Shown in pieces: positions 14,688-23,117 of a stretch of 32,161 nt of DNA (positions are counted from its first letter, which is position 1; the number at the start of each line of letters is the position of its first letter). Both the position numbers and the translations under genes were made by a program. Source of the stretch: Asaia bogorensis (GTDB lineage: Bacteria > Pseudomonadota > Alphaproteobacteria > SHVZ01). The notes beneath the pieces were generated by a model, which was not told the origin of the DNA, did no database searches, and worked only from the letters and a program-made list of their open reading frames with translations. The stretch covers positions 1 to 32,161 of the forward strand of contig CAMDFP010000014.1 in NCBI GenBank assembly GCA_945897335.1, read 5' to 3'.

Positions 14688-15656
14688 ATGTTCCTGGTCA
14701 CCGGCGGCGCCGGCTTCATCGGCTCGAACCTCGTGGCGGCCCTGGAAGCCCGGGGAGCGGAGGTTGCCGTCTGCGACCGGCTCGGCCATGGCGACAAGTG
14801 GCGCAACCTGGGCAAACGCGAGCTCGCCGACTTGGTTCCGCCCGAACGCCTGATGGATTGGCTCAAGGGCCGGAGGCTGGAGGGGATCTACCACCTGGGC
14901 GCGATCTCGACCACGACCGAGACCGACGCCGACCTGATCCTCTCCCAGAATTTCTCGGTCTCGCTCGACCTCTGGAACTGGTGCACGGACGCCCGCGTGC
15001 CCCTGGTCTATGCCTCCTCCGCCGCCACATACGGCGACGGCGTCGCCGGCTTCGACGACGACGAGCGTCCCGAGGCGCTGGCAAAGCTCCAACCGATGAA
15101 CGCCTATGGCTGGTCGAAGCACCTGTTCGACCGCCGTGCCCTCCGGCTGGCCGCCTCCGGGCGGAAGCCGCCGCGCTGGGCCGGGCTCAAGTTCTTCAAC
15201 GTCTATGGTCCCAACGAGTATCACAAAGGCGAGCAGCTCTCGGTCGCCTGGCAGATCCATCAGCGGGTGACGGCGAACGAGCCGGCGCGACTGTTCAAGT
15301 CGTATGATGCCCGCTATGCCGATGGCGGCCAGCTCCGTGACTTCGTCTGGGTCGGCGACTGCGTCGAGGTGGCGCTCTGGCTCGCCGGCAACGCCGACGG
15401 CCTCTTCAACGTCGGCACCGGCGAGGCCCGCAGCTTCGATGATCTTGCTAAAGCTGTCTTCCGCGCCTCCAATCGCGATCCGAACATCGTCTATGTCGAC
15501 ATGCCCGAGGCGATGCGGGACCGCTACCAGTACTTCACCCGGTCGAACCCGGAGAAGCTCAGGCGCGCCGGCTACACGCGCCCCTTCACCTCGCTCGAGG
15601 AGGGCGTCGAACGTTATGTCCGCGACTACCTCCTGAAGCCGGACCCGTATCTCTGA
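14688..15656 (+). CDS. hldD: ADP-L-glycero-D-manno-heptose 6-epimerase
   Basis: The 322-residue protein is an extended SDR sugar-nucleotide epimerase. GGAGFIGSN (6-14) binds the dinucleotide, and Y140 and K144 in YGWSKHLFD form the catalytic pair. FFNVYGPNEYHKGEQLS and RDFVWVGDCVEVALWL are characteristic of HldD (RfaD), which makes ADP-L-glycero-D-manno-heptose for the lipopolysaccharide inner core. Length matches the family. ATG 14688 is preferred: the glycine motif begins five codons later, and the alternative TTG 14652 lies in the promoter's -35. It is the first gene of a tight run with lgt. Its stop overlaps the lgt start by one base. No other heptose gene is in the window. Confidence 0.9.
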   Translation: MFLVTGGAGFIGSNLVAALEARGAEVAVCDRLGHGDKWRNLGKRELADLVPPERLMDWLKGRRLEGIYHLGAISTTTETDADLILSQNFSVSLDLWNWCTDARVPLVYASSAATYGDGVAGFDDDERPEALAKLQPMNAYGWSKHLFDRRALRLAASGRKPPRWAGLKFFNVYGPNEYHKGEQLSVAWQIHQRVTANEPARLFKSYDARYADGGQLRDFVWVGDCVEVALWLAGNADGLFNVGTGEARSFDDLAKAVFRASNRDPNIVYVDMPEAMRDRYQYFTRSNPEKLRRAGYTRPFTSLEEGVERYVRDYLLKPDPYL

Positions 15657-16441
15657 TGCTGACCATCGCCTTCCCCTCGATCGATCCGGTCGCCGTCTCG
15701 CTCGGCCCCCTGGTGATCCGCTGGTATGCGCTCGCCTATATCGCGGGGCTGCTGCTGGGCTGGCGCTATTGCCGCTACCTGGCCGCGCGTGGCGGGCCGG
15801 TGTCGCCCGATGCCTTCGACGATTTCCTCACCTGGGCGACGCTCGGCGTCGTCCTCGGCGGGCGGCTCGGCTATGTGATGTTCTACCAGCCGGGCTATCA
15901 CCTCGCGAACCCGCTGGAGATCCTCAAGGTCTGGCAGGGTGGCATGTCCTATCACGGCGGCATGCTGGGCGTGCTCGCCGCCATCTTCCTCTATGCCCGC
16001 AAGCACAAGATCCCCGGCCTCGCGCTCGGCGACCTGGTGGCGGCGGCGACCCCGATCGGCCTCTTCTTCGGCCGCCTCGCCAACTTCATCAACGGCGAGC
16101 TCTGGGGCCGCACGACCGATGCCTCCTGGGCGATGGTGTTCCCGAACGGCGGGCCGGAGCCGCGGCATCCGAGCCAGCTCTACGAAGCCGTGCTCGAAGG
16201 GCTTGTCCTCTTCGCGCTTCTGGCCTGGGCGTCGCACAGGCCGGCGCTGCGCAACCGCCACGGATTGATCGGCGGGCTCTTCCTCGCCGGCTATGGCATC
16301 GCCCGCATCATCAGCGAGGTCTTCCGCGAGCCCGACTCTTTCCTGGGCTTCTTCGCCTTCGGCACCACCATGGGGCAGTGGCTGTCGCTGCCGATGGTGG
16401 TCGCGGGCCTCGTTCTGATCCTTAGGGCTCGGCGGGCGTGA
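15656..16441 (+). CDS. lgt: Prolipoprotein diacylglyceryl transferase
   Basis: The 261-residue inner-membrane enzyme attaches diacylglycerol from phosphatidylglycerol to the lipobox cysteine of prolipoproteins. The Lgt signature GRLANFINGELWGR is at 139-152, H100 lies in the MSYHGGM segment, and RIISEVFREPD in the last third carries a conserved Arg. About seven hydrophobic segments are visible, beginning with LVIRWYALAYIAGLLLG. Length is normal. The ATG shares one base with the hldD stop, and its TGA overlaps the next GTG as GTGA. It would act on the lipobox protein encoded at 24731-23118, among others. Confidence 0.96.
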   Translation: MLTIAFPSIDPVAVSLGPLVIRWYALAYIAGLLLGWRYCRYLAARGGPVSPDAFDDFLTWATLGVVLGGRLGYVMFYQPGYHLANPLEILKVWQGGMSYHGGMLGVLAAIFLYARKHKIPGLALGDLVAAATPIGLFFGRLANFINGELWGRTTDASWAMVFPNGGPEPRHPSQLYEAVLEGLVLFALLAWASHRPALRNRHGLIGGLFLAGYGIARIISEVFREPDSFLGFFAFGTTMGQWLSLPMVVAGLVLILRARRA

Positions 16442-17493
16442 GCCTGGCGGAGCGGCTGCGGCGTCGCATTCGCGCCTTCGGGCCGATCACGCTGGCCGAC
16501 TACATGGCGGCGGCGCTCACCGACTCCGAAGAAGGCTACTACCGCCGCAAGGACCCGCTCGGCGCCGCCGGCGACTTCGTCACCGCGCCCGAGGTCTCGC
16601 AGATGTTCGGCGAGCTGATCGGTGCCTGGGCCGCGGTCGCCTGGGAGCAGATGGGCCGGCCCGATCCGGTACGCCTGGTCGAGCTCGGCCCCGGCCGCGG
16701 CACGCTGATGGCGGACGCGCTGCGGGCGACGTCGCGCGTATCCGGATTTCACCAGGCGCTGCGCCTGCACCTCGTCGAGGTCGGCGAGCAGCTGATGGAG
16801 CGCCAACGCGTGGCTCTCTCGCAATGGCAGCCGACCTGGCATGCCGAGCTCGCCGACGTGCCTGCCGGGCCGTCGATCGTGCTGGCGAACGAGTTTCTCG
16901 ACACGCTCCCGATCCGCCAGCTGGTGCGAGGCGGGAAGGGTTGGGAAGAGCGCCTGGTCGGGCTCAACGGCGACGACCTCGCCTACGTGTTCGGGCCGAC
17001 CGCGCTCACTCCGCTGCTGCCGCCGAGCCTGGAAGATTCGCTTCCCGGCACCACGGTCGAGATCTCCCCGGCACGGATCGCCGTGGTCGATCTCCTCGCC
17101 CGGCGCCTGCTGGGTCACGGCGGCGTTGCCCTGCTGATCGACTACGGCCCGCCGGAGAGCCGGGCGGGCGGCACCTTCCAGGCGATTCGATCGCACAAGT
17201 CGTGGCCGCCCCTGGTCGAGCCCGGGACCGCCGACATCACCTCGCATGTCGATTTCGGCGAGATCGCGCGCGCGGCACGCCTGGCCGGTGCCGCCGTCCA
17301 CGGTCCCGTCGGTCAGGGCGAGTTTCTCGAACGTCTCGGCATCCGGCCGCGGGCGGAGCGTCTGTCGGAACGCGACGCCGGCGTCGCCGCCGCACTCGGT
17401 CGCTTGATCGACCTCGATGAAATGGGCACCTTGTTCCAGGCGATCGTGATCGCCCACCCCGACCTCCCGACACCTGCCGGCTTCGAGACCTGA
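16438..17493 (+). CDS. MidA/NDUFAF7-type SAM-dependent methyltransferase
   Basis: The 351-residue protein is of the COG1565/DUF185 class. GDFVTAPEVSQMFGELIG (45-62) is the family hallmark, VELGPGRGTL (81-90) is the SAM-binding loop, and LANEFLDTLPIRQLV follows. The mitochondrial relative NDUFAF7 (MidA) methylates an arginine in a complex I subunit; bacterial members are likely to act similarly, but this is inference. The GTG start at 16438 overlaps the lgt stop by 4 bases, and the pgeF start follows one base after its stop. The lgt-methyltransferase-pgeF order is, from memory, common in Alphaproteobacteria. Confidence 0.9.
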   Translation: MSLAERLRRRIRAFGPITLADYMAAALTDSEEGYYRRKDPLGAAGDFVTAPEVSQMFGELIGAWAAVAWEQMGRPDPVRLVELGPGRGTLMADALRATSRVSGFHQALRLHLVEVGEQLMERQRVALSQWQPTWHAELADVPAGPSIVLANEFLDTLPIRQLVRGGKGWEERLVGLNGDDLAYVFGPTALTPLLPPSLEDSLPGTTVEISPARIAVVDLLARRLLGHGGVALLIDYGPPESRAGGTFQAIRSHKSWPPLVEPGTADITSHVDFGEIARAARLAGAAVHGPVGQGEFLERLGIRPRAERLSERDAGVAAALGRLIDLDEMGTLFQAIVIAHPDLPTPAGFET

Positions 17494-17494
17494 C

Positions 17495-18271
17495 ATGTCC
17501 ACGCCTCATCTCGTCGCCGCGACGCTCGGCCACCGCGAAATCGCGCATGGATTCTTCGGCCGCCAGGGCGGCGTCAGCGAGGGGCCGTTCGATTCCCTGA
17601 ACTGCGCGCTCACCACGGGCGACCGCCCCGAGGACATCGCCGAGAATCGTCGCCGAGCTGCCGCGACGTTGGGCATAGACCCAAGCAATCTGGTCAGTAC
17701 CTATCAGATCCACTCGGCCGACGTGGTCGAGGTCGATGCGCCCTGGCCGCTCGATGCGCGGCCGAAGGCCGATGCGATCGTGACGCGTCGACCAGGAATC
17801 ATGCTCGGCATCCTGACCGCCGACTGTGCGCCGGTGCTCTTTGCCGATGCCGAGGCAGGCGTGATCGGTGCCGCGCATGCCGGCTGGCGCGGGGCCAAGC
17901 TCGGCATCGCCGACGCGACGGTCGCCGCAATGCGGAAGCTCGGTGCCGATCCTGCTCGGATCGAGGCGGTGATCGGTCCCTGCATCGCCCAGGCGAGTTA
18001 CGAGGTCGGCCCCGAGTTCCCCGGCCCCTTCCTCGCCGAGGATCCTGGCAATGCGCGCTTCTTCCGTCCCGGCGCGCGCGAGGATCGGCACATGTTCGAT
18101 CTCGGAGGCTATGTCGCACACCGCCTGGCTCGGCTCGGGCTCAGATCGGTCGAGCGTCTCGAGCGCGATACCTGCGCCGAGGCTGACCGCTTCTTCAGCT
18201 ATCGGCGGACCTGCCTCGCCGGCGAGAAGAAGTTCGGCTGCGAGCTCTCCGCCATCGCGATCCGGGGCTGA
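17495..18271 (+). CDS. pgeF: Peptidoglycan editing factor PgeF (laccase-domain, YfiH family)
   Basis: The 258-residue protein has the three conserved metal-binding residues of the family: H73 in YQIHSADVV, C111 in LTADCAPVLF and H128 in AHAGWRG. IGPCIAQASYEVG and the C-terminal RTCLAGEKKFG are also typical. In E. coli, PgeF removes wrongly incorporated L-Ser from peptidoglycan precursors; older annotation calls the family polyphenol oxidase or laccase. No signal peptide is present, so it is cytoplasmic. It lies one base after the methyltransferase stop, in the lgt operon. Confidence 0.93.
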   Translation: MSTPHLVAATLGHREIAHGFFGRQGGVSEGPFDSLNCALTTGDRPEDIAENRRRAAATLGIDPSNLVSTYQIHSADVVEVDAPWPLDARPKADAIVTRRPGIMLGILTADCAPVLFADAEAGVIGAAHAGWRGAKLGIADATVAAMRKLGADPARIEAVIGPCIAQASYEVGPEFPGPFLAEDPGNARFFRPGAREDRHMFDLGGYVAHRLARLGLRSVERLERDTCAEADRFFSYRRTCLAGEKKFGCELSAIAIRG

Positions 18272-18275
18272 AGCA

Positions 18276-19430
18276 ATGGCGCTGCACTTCACCCGCGAGG
18301 AGCTGGCGGAGCGCCGGGCACGCACGATCAAGGCGATGCAGGCGGCCGGCCTCGACGGCCTGTTGATCTTCCGTCAGGAGAGCATGTTCTACCTGACCGG
18401 CTACGACACATTCGGCTTCGTCTTCTTCCAGTGCCTCTATCTCGGCGCCGACGGCCGCATGATGCTGCTGACGCGCTCAGCCGATCTCAGGCAGGCGCAG
18501 CAGACCTCGGTGATCGAGGACATCCGCATCTGGGTCGACCGCGACGGCGCCTCGCCGGCGACTGAGCTGAAGGCGATCCTGGAAGAGTTCGGCTGCCGCG
18601 GGAAGACGCTGGGCATCGAGTGGGAGGCCTATGGGTTGACTGCCCGCAACGGCCGCCGGCTCACGGCCGCGCTCGACGGCTTCTGTCGCCACGAGGATGC
18701 GTCGGAGCTGGTGAGCCGGTTGCGTCTCATCAAGAGTCCGGCCGAGATCGCCTATGTGCGGAAGGCGGCTGAGCTGGCGGATGACGCGCTCGACGCTGGC
18801 ATGGCGACGATCCATCCCGGGGTCGGCGAGGGCGAGATCCTGGCGGCGATGCAGGGTGCCGTGTTCAAGGGCGGCGGCGACTACTCCGGCAATCCGTTCA
18901 TCATCGGCTCAGGGCCTGGCGCCTTGCTCTGCCGCTACTTCACGGGCCGCCGTACGCTCGATCCGGAGGATCAGCTCACGCTCGAATTCGCCGGCGCCTA
19001 CCGGCTCTATCATTCCTGCCTGATGCGCACCGTGCGCATCGGCCGGCCGATCCCGCGCCAGATGGAAATGCACGCCGCCTGCAAGGAGGCATTGCTCGCC
19101 TGCGAGGAGGCACTCAAGCCCGGCGAACCGATCGGCAAGGTGTTCGACGCCCATGCCCGGGTCTTCGATCGCCTGGGCTTGAGCGAGCATCGCCTGAACG
19201 CCTGCGGCTACAGCCTCGGCGCGCTGTTCCAGCCGAACTGGATGGACTGGCCGATGCTCTACACCGGCAATCCGGTGATCGCCGAGCCCGGCATGGTCTT
19301 CTTCATCCACATGATCCTGATGGACTCGAAGAGCGGCGTCGCGATGACGCTGGGGCGCACCAGCCTGGTCGGCCCGCGCGGGGCGGAGCCGCTCTCCCGC
19401 GCGAGCCTGGATCCGCTGATCGTCGCTTAG
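18276..19430 (+). CDS. M24-family hydrolase lacking metal ligands (creatinase/ectoine hydrolase-like)
   Basis: The 384-residue protein has the creatinase N-terminal domain (1-145), the linker RLIKSPAEIAYVRKAAE (150-166) and the pita-bread domain. The five metal ligands of Xaa-Pro peptidases are not there: the first Asp position is E237 (LEFAGAY), the second is near S247 (YHSCLMRT), the His is Y312 (CGYSLG), the first Glu is H345 (VFFIHMIL) and the last falls in AMTLGRT. NWMDWPMLY (321-329) and MVFFIHMILMDS recall DoeA, the ectoine hydrolase. A metal-independent amide hydrolase is more likely than a peptidase; the substrate is unknown. ATG 18276 follows the pgeF stop by 4 bases. It is convergent, with a 4-base overlap, with the deacetylase gene. 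Confidence 0.85.
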   Translation: MALHFTREELAERRARTIKAMQAAGLDGLLIFRQESMFYLTGYDTFGFVFFQCLYLGADGRMMLLTRSADLRQAQQTSVIEDIRIWVDRDGASPATELKAILEEFGCRGKTLGIEWEAYGLTARNGRRLTAALDGFCRHEDASELVSRLRLIKSPAEIAYVRKAAELADDALDAGMATIHPGVGEGEILAAMQGAVFKGGGDYSGNPFIIGSGPGALLCRYFTGRRTLDPEDQLTLEFAGAYRLYHSCLMRTVRIGRPIPRQMEMHAACKEALLACEEALKPGEPIGKVFDAHARVFDRLGLSEHRLNACGYSLGALFQPNWMDWPMLYTGNPVIAEPGMVFFIHMILMDSKSGVAMTLGRTSLVGPRGAEPLSRASLDPLIVA

Positions 19431-20359
19431 GCGGCGTTCTCGTTCGCGTATTTTGCGATGTCGGCGTGGGTCGCGAACCACACGCCCTTCTTCGTCTTCA
19501 TGTGCTGGATCAGCTCGTCCAGCAGCGTGAGCCGCGAGCGGTGGCCGATGATGTGCGGGTGCATGGTCAGGATGTACATCCCGCCTTCCTCGTAGGCGAC
19601 GTCGAACTCCTTGGTGAAGATCTCCAGCACCGCCGAGGGCGGCGTGTAGGGGCGGAGGCCGGTGAAGCGGTGCATGTTGAAATAGACGGCGTCGTCGCGG
19701 ATCCACTCCGGCGGCAGCTCGACCACGCCGGTGGGCCTGCCGTCCTCGTTCAGTTCATAGGCGTCGTCGTCGGCCATCAGGGATGAGTCGTAGTAGAGGC
19801 CCATCTCGCGGATGATCGCGAGCGTGTTCGGGCTGAAGTCCCAGGACGGCGTGCGGATGCCGACGGGACGGACGCCGGTGACCTTCTCCAGCGTATCGGC
19901 CGAGCGCAGCATCAGGTCGCGCTCGATCTCGCCCGGCAGGATCGAGTTCAGCTCGTGGATCCAGCCATGGATGCCGACCTCGTGGCCGCCGTCGACCGCG
20001 CGCTTCTGCTCGTCGGGATAGAGCAGCGCCACCACCGCCGGCGTGAAGAACGAGGCCGGGACCGAGTGCTTCTCCAGCAGCTTCATGATGCGGGGGATAC
20101 CGGCGCGGGCACCGTAGTGGCCCATGGACATGCGGCCCAGCGACTTGCCGCCGTCGCGGAGCTCACCCGATTCATGATCGGAATCGAAGGAGATGCCGAC
20201 GGCGACCCGGGCGCCGCCCTTCCAGGTCTTCGGCCTCAGCGCCCGTCCCGGCCGGATCTTGCCGGCGACGGCGCGCCACTTCGCCTCCGACCACTGCCAA
20301 GGCTGCTGGTCGTCATTGTCGGCGGTCTTGGCGACGACAGGCTTGGGGGCGGCGGTCAT
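19427..20359 (-). CDS. Polysaccharide deacetylase-family protein
   Basis: The 310-residue protein is a NodB-homology-domain hydrolase. Motif 1 is SFDSDHES (57-64, D59 and D61), motif 2 is HGWIH (131-135), motif 3 is RTPSWDFS (169-176), and TMHPHIIGH lies near the C-terminus. The SFDSDHES form with a long N-terminal arm fits the cytoplasmic carbon-nitrogen hydrolase subgroup (allantoinase PuuE-like) better than cell-wall chitin or peptidoglycan deacetylases; no signal peptide is visible. The ATG 20359 follows GGAGAAA at normal spacing; the longer frame upstream crosses the divergent methyltransferase start. The substrate is unknown. Confidence 0.85.
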   Translation of the reverse strand: MTAAPKPVVAKTADNDDQQPWQWSEAKWRAVAGKIRPGRALRPKTWKGGARVAVGISFDSDHESGELRDGGKSLGRMSMGHYGARAGIPRIMKLLEKHSVPASFFTPAVVALLYPDEQKRAVDGGHEVGIHGWIHELNSILPGEIERDLMLRSADTLEKVTGVRPVGIRTPSWDFSPNTLAIIREMGLYYDSSLMADDDAYELNEDGRPTGVVELPPEWIRDDAVYFNMHRFTGLRPYTPPSAVLEIFTKEFDVAYEEGGMYILTMHPHIIGHRSRLTLLDELIQHMKTKKGVWFATHADIAKYANENAA

Positions 20360-20446
20360 GGCGGTTTCTCCAGGCTGAGGGCGATCAAAGTCTACCCGCG
20401 GCCGGCGACCGGGGCTATGACTGTGCGGGCCGGAAACGAGGAGCCG

Positions 20447-21976
20447 ATGGACGACTGGACCGAAGGTTATATCGCCGATGTCGACTATCCCCAGGGCTAC
20501 TACCGCGAGCTGACGCCGCCCTTCCTCGCCTTCGCGCTGCTGGCCAAGGGGATCCGTCCGCCGAACCCGTCCGGAAAGCTGCGTTACTGCGAACTCGGTG
20601 CCGGGCACGGCTTCACCTGCAATGTCGTCGCGGCCACCCACCCCGACGCGGAGGTGTGGGCTACCGACTTCAATCCGAGCTTCGCCGCCACAGCCCGGCG
20701 GCTCGCCGATTCCGCCAGCACGCCGAACCTCAAGGTATTTGATTCCTCATTCGAGGAGTTCGCCGCGCTCGACCTGCCGTCCTTCGATGTGATCGTGCTG
20801 CACGGCATCTATTCCTGGGTGATGGCCGAGCATCGGAAGTCGATCGTCGACTTCATCCGCGACCGCCTTGCCTTCGGCGGCGTCGTCTATGTCAGCTACA
20901 ACTGCCTGCCGGGCTGGGCCCCGATCCTGCCGCTCCGCCGGCTCCTGAACGAGATGGCGCAGCGGGCCACCGGCACCACCGACGAGCGCATCGAGAAGGC
21001 GCTGGTCGAGGTTGAGGGGCTGGTCGCGCTCGGTGCCAGCTATTTCGATGCCAATGCCTCCGCTCGTGCCCAGCTCGACACCATCCGGCAGATGCCGCGC
21101 GAGTACGTGGCCCATGAATACTTCAACCGGATCTGGACGCCGCTCTACCACCTGGATGTCTCGCGCCAGATGCACCAGGCGAAGCTCACCTTTGCCGCGT
21201 CCGCCGATCTGGCTCACCACGTCGATCGGCTTTGCCTCGCCGAGGAGCAGCAGAAGAGGATCGCCGGAATCGACGATCCCGCGTTCCGCGAGACGGTGCG
21301 CGACGTCTTCCTGAACCAGCAAGTCCGGAAGGACATCTACGTACGCGGGCCCGAGCGCCTGCCGGCGTCCGAGAGGCGCGAGCTGTTGCGCGCCACCCGC
21401 TTCGCGCTGGTTGTACCGCGAAACCTGATCGAGGCGGCGGCCGAGTATCCGCAAGGCCGCTACTCGCTCGACAGCGGACCCGCTGCCGAAGTGCTGGACG
21501 CGCTGGCCCAGGGGCCGCGGACGCTCGCCGAGATGGTCTCCGCCACCGACGCGGCGGATTTCGAGAGGAAGGTCGAGGCGCTCGTGATTCTCGTCGGCAC
21601 CGGCCGGGTCGAAGTGGCGCTTCCTGCCACCGGCGAACGGGATCGAGCCGAGCGCGCGAGGCGGCTCAATCGTGCCATCCTCGAGCGGGCCCGTCATGGC
21701 GACGAGTTGCAGTTCCTGGTCTCCCCGGTGCTCGGCGGGGCCGTCAGGGTCGACCGCCTGCACCGCCTGTTCCTGCTCGGCGAGGCGCAAGGGCACAAGG
21801 ACACCGCATCATTCGCCTATGCGATCCTGGTGGAAGAGGCAGCCGCCAAGAAGGCCCAGGGCAAGGCAACGCGGCCGCCCAGCCCGCTCGGAGTCATGAT
21901 GATCGCGCAGAAGTTCGAGCAGGAGCAGCGCCCGGTGCTGGTGCAGCACGGGATCGTGGAGCCCGTCAGCGCTTAA
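20447..21976 (+). CDS. Class I SAM methyltransferase with C-terminal regulatory domain
   Basis: The 509-residue protein has a Rossmann methyltransferase domain at its N-terminus: CELGAGHGFTCNVVA (48-62), WATDFNPSF, FDVIVLHGIYSWV and GGVVYVSYNCLPGWA. A long domain then follows, matching the methyltransferase regulatory domain type (PF10119) with MPREYVAHEYFNRIWTPLY. The C-terminal third has winged-helix-like helices and a charged tail. Family members occur singly or near polysaccharide genes and the acceptor is not known. ATG 20447 has GAGGAG 6 bases upstream; a weak -10, TATGAC, lies at 20416-20421. Its 3' end overlaps the convergent aminotransferase gene by 11 bases. Confidence 0.85.
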   Translation: MDDWTEGYIADVDYPQGYYRELTPPFLAFALLAKGIRPPNPSGKLRYCELGAGHGFTCNVVAATHPDAEVWATDFNPSFAATARRLADSASTPNLKVFDSSFEEFAALDLPSFDVIVLHGIYSWVMAEHRKSIVDFIRDRLAFGGVVYVSYNCLPGWAPILPLRRLLNEMAQRATGTTDERIEKALVEVEGLVALGASYFDANASARAQLDTIRQMPREYVAHEYFNRIWTPLYHLDVSRQMHQAKLTFAASADLAHHVDRLCLAEEQQKRIAGIDDPAFRETVRDVFLNQQVRKDIYVRGPERLPASERRELLRATRFALVVPRNLIEAAAEYPQGRYSLDSGPAAEVLDALAQGPRTLAEMVSATDAADFERKVEALVILVGTGRVEVALPATGERDRAERARRLNRAILERARHGDELQFLVSPVLGGAVRVDRLHRLFLLGEAQGHKDTASFAYAILVEEAAAKKAQGKATRPPSPLGVMMIAQKFEQEQRPVLVQHGIVEPVSA

Positions 21977-23114
21977 GCCAAGTTCCGAGGCGGCGCGCCG
22001 CCTCGGCCATCGCCTCGGTCGATCCGGCGAAGGAGATGCGCATCGTCCGCTGGCCGCGCTGCGGATCGAAGTCGATGCCGGGCGTCACCGCGACGCCGGT
22101 GTCGGCCAGGAGGCGCTTGCAGAAGTCGGCGCTGTCATTGGTGACGTCGCCGACGTCGACGTAGAGATAGAAGGCACCGTCGGGCGGTGCGAAGCGATCG
22201 AGGCCGGCCTTCGGCAACGCGTCGAGCAGGACGGCGCGGTTGGCGGCGTAGCGCCGGACATTGGCTTCCAGCTCGTCCTTGCAGGCGAAGACCTCGACCG
22301 CCGCGACCTGCGAGATCGCCGGTGGCGAGATGAACAGGTTCTGCGCCAGGCACTCGACCGGACGGATCAGCTCCTCCGGCAGCACCATCCAGCCGAGCCG
22401 CCAGCCGGTCATCGAGAAATACTTCGAAAAGCTGTTGATGATGATGGCGCGGTCGGTGAGCGCCAGCGCCGTGGTCGCCGGCTCGGCATAGGTGATGCCG
22501 TGATAGATCTCGTCGGAGACCAGCCGGATGTCGCGGCGGCCGCAATGCTCGGCCAGCCGGCGGAGATCGGCCGCCGACAGCATCGTTCCCGTCGGGTTGG
22601 CCGGGCTCGCCACGATCAGCCCGTCGAGATGCCCCGACTTGTCGAGAAGCGCCGGAGTCGGCTGGAAGCGGGTGGCCGGCCCGACTTCGACCTCGACGAC
22701 CTCGATCCCGAGCGCTGAGAGGATGTTGCGATAGGCGGGGTAGCCCGGCGCGGTGACGGCGACGCGGGCGCCGGCGTCGAAGGCGGCCAGGAACGAAAGG
22801 ATGAAGGCGCCGGAGGAGCCGGTGGTGACGACGATCCGGCGCGGATCGACGGGAATGCCGTAGCGGTCGCGGTAATGCGCAGCGATCGCATCTCTGAGAG
22901 GCGGGATGCCCAGCGCATCCGTGTATCCGAGGACGTCGCGGCCCAGCGCCGCCTTGGCCGCTTCGATCACCCGCGCCGGTGCGCCGGTCGAGGGTTGCCC
23001 GACCTCGAGATGAAGGACGTCGGCGCCCGTCGCGGCCCGCTCGTTCGCGGCGCGAAGCACGTCCATGACGATGAAGGGCGGGATGCTTGCCCGCCGGGCG
23101 ACTCGCTCTGTCAT
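21966..23114 (-). CDS. Fold-type I PLP aminotransferase (class I/II)
   Basis: The 382-residue protein has all the core residues of class I aminotransferases: the PLP Lys K231 in NSFSKYFSMTGWRLGW, N173 in PANPTG, D201 and Y204 in SDEIYHGITY, and a substrate-carboxylate Arg in MRISFAG near the C-terminus. It would transfer an amino group between an amino acid and a 2-oxo acid; aspartate or aromatic specificity cannot be read from this. The start MTERVARRASIPPFIVMDV is typical for this alphaproteobacterial subgroup. The gene lies 3 bases downstream of the gamma-glutamyltransferase-like gene on the same strand, probably one operon. Confidence 0.92.
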   Translation of the reverse strand: MTERVARRASIPPFIVMDVLRAANERAATGADVLHLEVGQPSTGAPARVIEAAKAALGRDVLGYTDALGIPPLRDAIAAHYRDRYGIPVDPRRIVVTTGSSGAFILSFLAAFDAGARVAVTAPGYPAYRNILSALGIEVVEVEVGPATRFQPTPALLDKSGHLDGLIVASPANPTGTMLSAADLRRLAEHCGRRDIRLVSDEIYHGITYAEPATTALALTDRAIIINSFSKYFSMTGWRLGWMVLPEELIRPVECLAQNLFISPPAISQVAAVEVFACKDELEANVRRYAANRAVLLDALPKAGLDRFAPPDGAFYLYVDVGDVTNDSADFCKRLLADTGVAVTPGIDFDPQRGQRTMRISFAGSTEAMAEAARRLGTWLKR

Positions 23115-23117
23115 CGG

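Noticed and set aside
18276-19430. Annotation as Xaa-Pro aminopeptidase
   Set aside because: The metal ligands required for that activity are absent from the sequence.
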